Origin: Rhodothermales bacterium
GTDB taxonomy: Bacteria; Bacteroidota; Rhodothermia; Rhodothermales; UBA10348
Assembly (NCBI GenBank): GCA_030830105.1
Contig: JAURNP010000082.1
Span: 1 to 39,828, forward strand
Length of the DNA stretch: 39,828 nt
Direction of reading: 5' to 3'
Under the pieces are notes generated by a model. It was not told where the DNA came from. It worked only from the letters and a program-made list of their open reading frames with translations, and did no database searches. Positions 12,243-20,564 of this stretch are shown piece after piece. The translations under genes were made by a program, and so were the position numbers. The stretch's first letter is position 1; each line of letters begins with the position of its first letter.

Positions 12243-13241
12243 ATGGGAGCTACCATCAGAGACGTCGCAGAGCGAGCAAAGGTATCGATTTCAACGGTAT
12301 CGCGCGTCCTCAATGACACATGCAACGTAAAAGCAGATAAGCGGGATCGAGTTCTCGATGCTGCAGCAGCGCTGGGGTACACGCCTAATCCCGCTGCACA
12401 GAGTTTGCATTCTCGTAAGACCGGGGCCATTGGGATCCTGCTCCCGTACGTGTCCGGCGAGTTCTACGCTGAGCTGTTGAACGGAATTGACAGTGCTGCA
12501 CAGGAAGGGGGACGCTTGTTACTGATATCCACCTCCCATAACTCTGAAGAAGAGTTGGAGGCGGCTATGAAAGGCATGTACCGCCGGGTCGATGGTATGC
12601 TCGTTATGGCTCCTGTTACCACGTCGGAGGCCGTCCTGAGAAGAGCTCCCAGAGACCTTCCTGTAGTGTTCTTGAATACCCGATCAGAAGGGGGCGGTAT
12701 TCCGCTGTTGACGTTTGACAACTACGGTGGCATGCGGGCCATGACGGAGCACCTGATCCAGCGCGGTCACAAGGATATCGGCTTCATTACCGGACCAGCG
12801 GATGCCTTCGATGCCCAGGAACGATTTCGCGGTTACCGTGAAGCCCTTCACGCGTCGGGAATACCTCTTCGAGAAGATCTGATTGCGAATGGCGAATACA
12901 CCCAGCGGGCGGGACATGACGCAGCACGTTATCTGATCGGACTTGCACAGCGCCCCTCGGCGATTATGACCTCGAATGATGACGCAGCCATCGGCGCTCT
13001 GAGTGCCATCCGGGAAGCAGAACTCAGCGTACCTGGTGAGATAGCACTGACGGGCTTTGATGACATACCGAGTGCCATGTTTACCGTGCCACCTTTGTCA
13101 ACCGTACACGTACCGGCACGTGAATTAGGCCGACGGTCGGTGGAGATCTTGGAGATGGCTATCGACAATGGAATCGATGTGGCCTTGGAAGAGACAGGCG
13201 ATTTCTTACCAGTGGAGCTTCGCTTGCGCGCATCAAGCTGA
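12243..13241 (+). CDS. LacI/GalR-family transcriptional regulator
   Basis: HTH ATIRDVAERAKVSISTVSRVLNDTCNVKADKRDRVLDAAAALGYTPNPAAQSLHSRKT plus periplasmic-binding-like domain; 332 aa. Confidence 0.95.
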   Translation: MGATIRDVAERAKVSISTVSRVLNDTCNVKADKRDRVLDAAAALGYTPNPAAQSLHSRKTGAIGILLPYVSGEFYAELLNGIDSAAQEGGRLLLISTSHNSEEELEAAMKGMYRRVDGMLVMAPVTTSEAVLRRAPRDLPVVFLNTRSEGGGIPLLTFDNYGGMRAMTEHLIQRGHKDIGFITGPADAFDAQERFRGYREALHASGIPLREDLIANGEYTQRAGHDAARYLIGLAQRPSAIMTSNDDAAIGALSAIREAELSVPGEIALTGFDDIPSAMFTVPPLSTVHVPARELGRRSVEILEMAIDNGIDVALEETGDFLPVELRLRASS

Positions 13242-13345
13242 ACGACGATTCAACTGAGGCCATACGTCAAAAGCGGTCATTGAACGGTAGTGTAGGGCGA
13301 AAACGATGGACCTCACCTCAAAACAGCTGATAATCCTTGACACGA

Positions 13346-13368
13346 TGAGGACATGGCCTCATTTTTTC
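13346..13368 (+). terminator. Short intrinsic terminator after the lacI-type gene
   Basis: ATGAGG...CCTCAT 6-bp stem followed by TTTTTT. Confidence 0.45.
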
Positions 13369-13433
13369 GGCCCGCCTAAAATCAGATCACGTTCCGACTC
13401 CTTTTTGAGAAATCTAGAAAGTACCCCTATGCG

Positions 13434-15290
13434 ATGCTCAGCATGAATAAATCTTTGGGGCTGATGTGGGCCGGTCTCTTTGTGTTGGCTTCCTCAGGCA
13501 CCGCGATGTCCCAAGATTGGCGTTTGGTTTGGAGCGACGAATTCGACAGCGGCGTACAACCAGACCAGACCCGCTGGTCCTATGACGTCGGTGGGGGAGG
13601 GTGGGGCAATCAGGAATTTCAATACTACACGGATTCCCGTCCTCAGAACAGTCGTGTTCAGGATGGCTTATTGATTATCGAGGCCATCAAGGAGGACTTT
13701 TTTGGTTCTACCTACACCTCAGCCCGTCTCAGAACCAAGGGTCAAGGCGATTGGCTATATGGACGTGTTGAAGTGAGAGCAAAACTCCCTGCCGGACTGG
13801 GGACATGGCCTGCCATTTGGATGCTCGCTTCGGAAAGCCATTACGGAGACGGAGGTTGGCCAGACAACGGCGAGATCGACATCATGGAAGGAGTAGGCCA
13901 TGAACCAGACCGTACACACTCAGCCATACACGTCCAGGCTCTCAATCATCAGCTGAATAACAATCCCGGAGCTACATTCATGAAGGAAGACTCGCGAACA
14001 GGGTTCGCCGTCTACGCCATGGACTGGACGCCGAGAACCATCACGACGTACGTCGATGGTGAGGTTAACCTGATTTATGAGCGCGGCAATAGCGATTGGC
14101 AGCGGTGGCCGTTTGATCGCCCTTTCCACTTGATCCTGAACCTTGCAGTAGGTGGATCCTGGGGCGGTATTCAGGGGGTTGACCCGAATGACTTCCCCAC
14201 CCGATTCGAGATTGACTACGTTCGCGTGTTCGAGGATGCAGCCGGGCCTCCAGAGGTTTCTGTATCATCGATTGGCGGACTGACCCAGGTTGATCCGGGT
14301 GAATCCTTGTCGCTTTCTGCGGCGGCAACCGATGCAGCCTCCACAATTGAAGAGCTGGCTCTGTACCAACGAGACGGATTACTCGCTTTTGTGCAAGAGG
14401 GACAGGTTTCTGTCGAACTGGAGAATCTCGCTCCTGGTTGCTATCAAATAAGAGCCGATGCGGTGGATTCGGATGGATGGGAAGCCGGATCGGACACGCT
14501 CAATGTCCAGGTTGGCACCGAGTGCGTGCAAGCCCCGTATCTCATGGTGGCCCCTCTGGTGCCAGGACGCGTTGAGGCTGAGTACTTCGATATTGGCGGG
14601 GCAGGAGAGGCATACCTTGATCTCTCCTCCCAGAACACGGGAGGCGCATTGCGAGCAGATGAAGGAGTGGACATTGGCAGCTCACAGGATATTGGCGGTG
14701 GCTATCAGATTGAAAACGTCACATTGCGCGAGTGGACCGAATACACGGTCAATGTCACGCAATCAGGTTTTTACCGCATGTCGGCGAGACTGGCTGCGAC
14801 GAAGGATGGTTCACTGACCATTTCGGTTGACGACGTTGAGCACGCTGATCCGCTAACGTACAGCTCGACCAACTCGACGTCATTCCACCGGAACGCAGTG
14901 CTGGACGGCCTCTGGCTTGACGAGGGGATTCGCACCGTCAGGGTCGAATACAACGCCATTGGAGCCTACGTGAACCGCTTCGAATTCCGGCTTTTGAGCG
15001 CAACAGGCCTGGAAACGCTACCGGAGTCTTCCGAAATGGAGATCGATGTCTTTCCGAATCCCTTTCAGGACCGTCTCGAATTGATCATCAAGGGAAAGGC
15101 GCCGGGGCCGAGTGTTATCTCCATGTATGATGTCACCGGTCGTCGCGTTTTTCATACATCTCTCACGGGTCATAAATCGACCACAAACCACGTACAGTTA
15201 AACCCTACAGAACGCATGAGTCCTGGTTTGTATCTCGTTGTAATCCAATCGGATACAGACACTTACACAACGACCGTAATCCGGCGCTGA
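13434..15290 (+). CDS. Secreted GH16 beta-glucanase (laminarinase-like) with carbohydrate-binding-module-like region and T9SS C-terminal sorting domain
   Basis: WRLVWSDEFDSG, catalytic GEIDIMEGVG, FHLILNLAVGGSWGG; CBM6-like region GRVEAEYFD...; C-terminal VFPNPFQDRLEL...MYDVTGRRVF...GLYLVVIQSD. Signal peptide present; alternative ATG at 13443. Confidence 0.92.
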   Translation: MLSMNKSLGLMWAGLFVLASSGTAMSQDWRLVWSDEFDSGVQPDQTRWSYDVGGGGWGNQEFQYYTDSRPQNSRVQDGLLIIEAIKEDFFGSTYTSARLRTKGQGDWLYGRVEVRAKLPAGLGTWPAIWMLASESHYGDGGWPDNGEIDIMEGVGHEPDRTHSAIHVQALNHQLNNNPGATFMKEDSRTGFAVYAMDWTPRTITTYVDGEVNLIYERGNSDWQRWPFDRPFHLILNLAVGGSWGGIQGVDPNDFPTRFEIDYVRVFEDAAGPPEVSVSSIGGLTQVDPGESLSLSAAATDAASTIEELALYQRDGLLAFVQEGQVSVELENLAPGCYQIRADAVDSDGWEAGSDTLNVQVGTECVQAPYLMVAPLVPGRVEAEYFDIGGAGEAYLDLSSQNTGGALRADEGVDIGSSQDIGGGYQIENVTLREWTEYTVNVTQSGFYRMSARLAATKDGSLTISVDDVEHADPLTYSSTNSTSFHRNAVLDGLWLDEGIRTVRVEYNAIGAYVNRFEFRLLSATGLETLPESSEMEIDVFPNPFQDRLELIIKGKAPGPSVISMYDVTGRRVFHTSLTGHKSTTNHVQLNPTERMSPGLYLVVIQSDTDTYTTTVIRR

Positions 15291-15358
15291 TTGGAAGCGC
15301 TTCGCCTTCGGGAGGTGCACTCACGCACCAAATGTTACGGTCATTATGAAAACGGATC

Positions 15359-15372
15359 TGAAAACCTTTTCA
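15359..15372. promoter_or_regulatory. Candidate LacI-family operator (site 1 of pair)
   Basis: TGAAAA-CC-TTTTCA inverted repeat, about 110 bp upstream of CDS 15475. Confidence 0.75.
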
Positions 15373-15401
15373 TTTCTGAGCAGCTCTTTATACCTTCAGG
15401 A

Positions 15402-15415
15402 TGAAAAGCTTTTCA
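15402..15415. promoter_or_regulatory. Candidate LacI-family operator (site 2 of pair)
   Basis: TGAAAAGCTTTTCA perfect 14-bp palindrome; centre 43 bp from site 1. Confidence 0.78.
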
Positions 15416-15474
15416 GGGGGAGCAGAAGGCACCTCCTTCCGTCCCTCTAAAAAAAACCAACCTCAAACAACACC

Positions 15475-17709
15475 ATGAACACGAGTGCTACGACACGCTT
15501 CGGCTTCATGTCCGTCCTGATGCTGCTGGCTGCCTCCTTTATTGTGGCCCCCACGCATGCTCAGAGCGGCTTGACAGAGCTGGGCGACGACTTCATTTTC
15601 TTCTTCGATGGTCCGAACGTGCTTATTCCAGAGGCAACGGCTCCGATCGTCAACGATCCGCTCGACCCGACGTCCGGAAACCGTGTACACAAGTACGATT
15701 ACGGTAACTGGTCAGAGAACGGGTATCGTTTCTCCCGTGCGGAAGGACTCGACATGACCCAGAACGTGGGTGCGAGCGGGGGCGAAGGAGACACCCTCTA
15801 TCTCAAACTCCTCGTTGATCCAGCGAACGCCGGGCAGCCCGGCGTTTTCCTGACTATGTTCGACAAGACGGATGACAATCCGAGTAGCGACGGTTCGGCC
15901 GACTTAATGTCGCGTCTCCACTGGCCAATTCCAGAGGAATTGCGCAACGGACAGTGGCACGATTTGGCCATTCCGCTCCCACCAACAACGACGGCGGGTC
16001 TTGCCGCTGCCAAAGAGGGCAACGATATTAATGGTAACCCACTGGCCACGCCGCTGGATGCCAACGCTGCGTTGTGGACTTACGGAGGCGCCTGGTCTGT
16101 CGGTGGTTTTGGTCTTTGGGGCCCTGGAGAATGTAATAATGCCGCTTGTTTCGCCGAATTCGAATGGGATGCTGTTTACAGCCTCACCGTGTTCTTCGAT
16201 AACAACACCGGCGGCGGTCCTGTCTACCTGGACGATGTTTACATCGGTGGTCCTGGTACGGACGTCTCTGCAGCAACGTCGGCACCTGACGCCATGGACG
16301 CAGTCACCGTCGCTGCGGACGGAAGCGCGAACAAAGTCTCTTGGACGCACAACGAATCATTTGGTGGTTACAACGTTTACGCGTCAGAAGACCCCATCAC
16401 CTCGGCGTCTATTCTGGACGGCGGCGCAAGTCTCCTGGGGTCGGTTGCTTTCAATGCAACGGATTTCTCGCTGACGCACGAGCTGGAAATGCCTTTTTCC
16501 ACGCTCGCTGGTGAGCCGCTCTATTACGCTGTGACCTCGAAGAGCTTTTTCGGCGTCGAGAATTCAGATATCTCAGCTTCTTCCGGAAATGTTGCGAACA
16601 CGGATCTTCCGATTGCACCGTTCATCTCCATCCTGACAGATGACGAAGCCAATACCATCTTTAATAACGTCGCAGGTGGTGTTTTGAGCGATGCCGGATT
16701 CCCGGATACGCCTGCCTTCATGATTGATCCAAGCCACTGGCGAGATGGTGACTCCCCGGCTCCGACGGGTGATGGCGCTGCCGCCGACATCTCCGCCATG
16801 GCCAAGGTGGCCATTGATGAGTTTGGCTTCATGTACGTCTATGGGGAAGTAAATGACGATATCGCTGGTTTCCCTGGCGCTAACGCCGATGGCGGTGGCA
16901 CATGGAATTTCGACTCGTTCGAAATCTTCCTGGGCAATTACGATGTCCGTGATGTTGGCGGTAGCCTTCTCTCCGGATCACCGCATGGCCAGTATGGTCG
17001 TGGCGCTGAGGCAGATTTCCAGCTGCGCATGGCAGCGGAAGCTGACGAGGCTGGTAACGTTTCCGGCATCGGCATCTGGGCACATGCTGATCCGGCCGGC
17101 GCAACGGGTTCGACTGCTGTTGGTCCTGTTCAGGGTGCCGGTGGTGTCGCTGAAGCAACGGCAACGGGATACCGTTTCCTCGTGGCCATTCCGCTGGAGT
17201 CGGTTTACGATCCAAGTGCTGATCAGCCACTGGCTCTTCCTGCCTCGAATGAGTTGAAAGTCATTCCATTCAACCTTGCCCTTAATGACAAGGACGCAGG
17301 TGGTGGACGCGAAGCTCAGGTCAACTGGTCGCTGAACGCCTCCGCGGGCGCGTGGAACAATCCGTCCAAGTGGCAGCCTACGGCTATCGTTGGTCGTTCA
17401 CTCTTGACCGATACGGAAGATGTCGAAACGGCTCTACCGATCGAATTCGCGCTTGAGCAGAACTACCCGAACCCGTTCAACCCGAGCACGAACATTGAAT
17501 TCTCCATTCCGAACGCAACGCCTGTTCGCCTGGAAGTATTCAACGTTCTCGGTCAGCGTGTCGCCACGCTGGTCAATGGTCAGACGATGACTGCTGGCAC
17601 GCACTCGGTAGCATTTGATGCTTCCGCTATGACGTCCGGTATGTACATCTACCGTCTGCAGGCAGGAGCCAGCTTCTCCCAGACGCGGACAATGATGCTA
17701 CTCAAGTAG
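15475..17709 (+). CDS. Secreted glycan-binding-like protein: Fn3-like and CBM9-like regions with T9SS type A C-terminal domain
   Basis: Signal peptide ...APTHAQ; KVAIDEFGFMYVYGEVNDD...NFDSFEIFLGNYD resembles CBM9-type domains; C-terminus LEQNYPNPFNPSTNIEFSIP...LEVFNVLGQRVATLV...GMYIYRLQAG. Confidence 0.82.
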   Translation: MNTSATTRFGFMSVLMLLAASFIVAPTHAQSGLTELGDDFIFFFDGPNVLIPEATAPIVNDPLDPTSGNRVHKYDYGNWSENGYRFSRAEGLDMTQNVGASGGEGDTLYLKLLVDPANAGQPGVFLTMFDKTDDNPSSDGSADLMSRLHWPIPEELRNGQWHDLAIPLPPTTTAGLAAAKEGNDINGNPLATPLDANAALWTYGGAWSVGGFGLWGPGECNNAACFAEFEWDAVYSLTVFFDNNTGGGPVYLDDVYIGGPGTDVSAATSAPDAMDAVTVAADGSANKVSWTHNESFGGYNVYASEDPITSASILDGGASLLGSVAFNATDFSLTHELEMPFSTLAGEPLYYAVTSKSFFGVENSDISASSGNVANTDLPIAPFISILTDDEANTIFNNVAGGVLSDAGFPDTPAFMIDPSHWRDGDSPAPTGDGAAADISAMAKVAIDEFGFMYVYGEVNDDIAGFPGANADGGGTWNFDSFEIFLGNYDVRDVGGSLLSGSPHGQYGRGAEADFQLRMAAEADEAGNVSGIGIWAHADPAGATGSTAVGPVQGAGGVAEATATGYRFLVAIPLESVYDPSADQPLALPASNELKVIPFNLALNDKDAGGGREAQVNWSLNASAGAWNNPSKWQPTAIVGRSLLTDTEDVETALPIEFALEQNYPNPFNPSTNIEFSIPNATPVRLEVFNVLGQRVATLVNGQTMTAGTHSVAFDASAMTSGMYIYRLQAGASFSQTRTMMLLK

Positions 17710-17733
17710 TACTGTCCTAGTATATCGTCGATG

Positions 17734-17768
17734 AAAGTGGGGCCTGCCTACCGGGCAGGCCCCACTTT
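17734..17768. terminator. Strong hairpin between the CBM9-like gene and the TonB receptor gene (terminator/attenuator candidate)
   Basis: AAAGTGGGGCCTGCC / GGCAGGCCCCACTTT perfect 15-bp stem with 5-nt loop. Confidence 0.75.
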
Positions 17769-17805
17769 CTTTGGCGCTTCTTTCCAACTGGAATCCCTGG
17801 ATCCC

Positions 17806-20562
17806 ATGGTTTCAAAGTCAGCCTTTTTCAGTGCCTTGCTGGTGTTATGGCTAGGCACTGGTGTCACCTCTATGGCCAGCCCCCTCGATGAAGAGGCGGC
17901 CATTTATGGTAAAATATCGGGCCGTGTCGTGGATGCGGCTACTGGAGATCCTTTGCCGGGCGTGAACGTCGTGATCGATGGCACCACCCAAGGAACGGCT
18001 ACAGATCTGGACGGGGAGTACGTGATTATTCGTATACGGCCGGGCAGATATGCCCTCAGAGCCCAATTCATCGGATTCCAGACTCAGGTGATTGAAAATG
18101 TCGAGGTCATTATCGACCAGACTACACGGGTTGATTTCCGTCTCGGCGAAGAGATTCTGGAAGGAGAGGAGATCGTGGTGACCGCAGAACGCCCTATCGT
18201 CCAGGTTGACCGCACTACGACGACGGCCGTTGTTGGAGAAGAACAGCTGGAAGCGCTACCAGTGCTTGGAATTAATGATGCTATCAACCTGCAGGCCGGG
18301 GTTGTGGATGGACGATTCCGCGGTGGGCGCTCAGGAGAGGTTGCGTACTTGATCAATGGTATCCCGATCAATAACGCCTTCAATAATCAAGCCTCCTTCG
18401 AGATTGAGCAAAACATGGTCTCGAACCTCCAAGTGATCAGTGGGGTGTTCAACTCGGAATACGGACAGGCTCAGTCTGGTGTTGTGAACATCGTAACCAA
18501 AGACATTCCCGATTCATGGTCTGGAAACGTTTTGGCGTATGCCGGAACCATGGTTTCCGACCGCGAACTAGAGTTCATGAATCGGACCGTGGGTCCTGGT
18601 AACAATCTTTTGGCCTCAGATTTTGGGTCAGAGACGTACACGTACAATGAATTAGCTCCCATCCGGAATTTGACCGATGTCCAATTTTCTTTCGGTGGTC
18701 CTCTATTGAATGAGAAGCTGGGCTTGCAGGTGACTACACGGTGGCTGGATGACAACGGCAATCAGTTTGGCCGACGTCTTTTTTCGCCGGCCGACTCATC
18801 GGTAGGATTGAATACCGGTCGCGACCCTTCGGAGTGGAATATTGAATCCAACGGAGACGGCGACTTCGTCTCGATGGGGACCAACCAGCGTCTTTCCATC
18901 AACACGGGACTCACGGCGCGCCTCTCTGGCAACACACGCTTTGAGTACAATCTGTTCTGGCAGGACGGGAAGACGACGCCTTACAGTCACGATGCCAAGT
19001 ACGTCCCTGATGGCCTCAACGGAGGCTATTATGGTAGCCAGACGCATATTGCTGCGTTGCGCTACACGGTGGGCACCAAGTCATTCGGTCAGCTCTCCTA
19101 CAGCCTTCTGCGTGACAAATGGGACTACTATCTGTTTGAAGATCCCACAGACCCGCGATATCAGTGGCCACAGAAACGAAACTTGGATGGCCAGAATGCC
19201 TTCGATGTGGGAGGCAACGATTTGTTCAGTGATGATCAGCTGACTGTCACCCACACCATCCTGACGGACTTCACCAGTCAGGTCAACAAACGCCACCTCG
19301 TCAAAGGGGGGCTGATGAGCCGTCTTCACCGCCTGAAGAACCGCTCCTTCGGTATTGAGCGTTCTGCTCGAACAGGGAATCTGCCAGCGGTGTCGCCTGA
19401 CCGATTCGCTGATAACGAGTTGGATGTGAAGCCAACCGAATTCGCAGCATACATCCAGGACAAGATGGAATTCACGGGTCTGATCGTGAACGCGGGTCTG
19501 CGCTTTGATTATTTCAATTCCAACTTCGACATTCCGGTCGAGTGGCGACAGGCACAGGATGCCAGGATTTTTGATCCAGCTTCTCAGGATTCCATTTCCA
19601 ACCGAGTAAAGGCGGATCCGGATATGCAGATCAGCCCGCGTATCGGGATCGCCTTCCCGATTTCCTCCACAGGCGTAATGCGCTTTTCGGCCGGGCTCTT
19701 TTTCCAAATCCCAGCTCTCGCGCTTCTCTATACGAACCCGGAATATGAGGTCAACCCACAGTCCAGCAGCGTCCAGTTTGGAAACCCTGCATTGGAGCCC
19801 GAGCGCACCCTGGCGTTCGAAGTGGGACTGCAGCAGGGGCTGACGGATAACATCGGTCTGGAATTGACCATCTTCTCCAAGGATGTTCGCAACCTGACGG
19901 GTCAAGAGATTGATCGTACCCCGACAGGGGATCAGGTCGTGCAGTGGATCAACCGTGATTTCGGTACGATTCGGGGCTTCACCTTCTCGATGTTCGACCG
20001 CCCGGGCGGTAAAGTATCCTGGACATTTGATTACACATTACAGTTCGCTGAGGGTACCTCTTCGGACCCGGGTGAAGCATTCGGCCGCGCCCAGTCAGGC
20101 CTTGAGCCTATTCTTTCGTTGGTTCGTCTGAATTGGGACCGTCGCCATGTCTTCAATAGTACCGTTACCATTAAGCCTATTGAAGGGCTTTCGGTGACCA
20201 TGGTAAACCGCCTGCGTTCAGGCGAACCGTACACCACGGTTCGTGGTTTTGTACGGTCTACGCGACCAAACAATGCCGACCGCCCCGTGCAGTTCTGGAC
20301 GGATCTTCGGGCCTATTACGCGCCACCGTTCATCGAGCAGGATGTGCAGCTGTTCCTTCAGGTGCAGAACCTGTGGGATCGTGCCAACCAGTATGCGGTT
20401 TGGGCGACGACGGGAAGCTGGGATGAGTCGTTGGAACTTGAACAGTTCCGCGCGACCGGTGCCGCTGTAGGTGGTCTCAATACGTTGGATGAGTATTACG
20501 CTCGTCCGGACTGGGTATCCGGTCCTCGTCAAGTCAGTCTTGGACTCCAATATTCATTCTGA
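17806..20562 (+). CDS. TonB-dependent outer-membrane receptor with N-terminal carboxypeptidase-regulatory-like domain
   Basis: GKISGRVVDAATGDPLPGVNVVIDGTTQGTATDLDGEYVI, plug VVTAERPIVQVDRTTTT...YLINGIPINNAF...GEYGQAQSGVVNIVTKD-like, C-terminal ...QVSLGLQYSF; start moved past the hairpin to ATG 17806. Confidence 0.93.
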   Translation: MVSKSAFFSALLVLWLGTGVTSMASPLDEEAAIYGKISGRVVDAATGDPLPGVNVVIDGTTQGTATDLDGEYVIIRIRPGRYALRAQFIGFQTQVIENVEVIIDQTTRVDFRLGEEILEGEEIVVTAERPIVQVDRTTTTAVVGEEQLEALPVLGINDAINLQAGVVDGRFRGGRSGEVAYLINGIPINNAFNNQASFEIEQNMVSNLQVISGVFNSEYGQAQSGVVNIVTKDIPDSWSGNVLAYAGTMVSDRELEFMNRTVGPGNNLLASDFGSETYTYNELAPIRNLTDVQFSFGGPLLNEKLGLQVTTRWLDDNGNQFGRRLFSPADSSVGLNTGRDPSEWNIESNGDGDFVSMGTNQRLSINTGLTARLSGNTRFEYNLFWQDGKTTPYSHDAKYVPDGLNGGYYGSQTHIAALRYTVGTKSFGQLSYSLLRDKWDYYLFEDPTDPRYQWPQKRNLDGQNAFDVGGNDLFSDDQLTVTHTILTDFTSQVNKRHLVKGGLMSRLHRLKNRSFGIERSARTGNLPAVSPDRFADNELDVKPTEFAAYIQDKMEFTGLIVNAGLRFDYFNSNFDIPVEWRQAQDARIFDPASQDSISNRVKADPDMQISPRIGIAFPISSTGVMRFSAGLFFQIPALALLYTNPEYEVNPQSSSVQFGNPALEPERTLAFEVGLQQGLTDNIGLELTIFSKDVRNLTGQEIDRTPTGDQVVQWINRDFGTIRGFTFSMFDRPGGKVSWTFDYTLQFAEGTSSDPGEAFGRAQSGLEPILSLVRLNWDRRHVFNSTVTIKPIEGLSVTMVNRLRSGEPYTTVRGFVRSTRPNNADRPVQFWTDLRAYYAPPFIEQDVQLFLQVQNLWDRANQYAVWATTGSWDESLELEQFRATGAAVGGLNTLDEYYARPDWVSGPRQVSLGLQYSF

Positions 20563-20564
20563 GC

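Noticed and set aside
15347-15360. Possible fourth LacI operator TGAAAACGGATCTG
   Set aside because: Only one half-site matches; could be auxiliary but not supported alone.
17731-17805. N-terminal extension of the TonB receptor (MKVGPAYRAGPTFFG...)
   Set aside because: Encoded by the perfect hairpin; the real signal peptide begins at ATG 17806.
19081-19905. 274-aa antisense ORF within the TonB receptor gene
   Set aside because: Shadow ORF in a GC-biased coding region; no recognisable motif.
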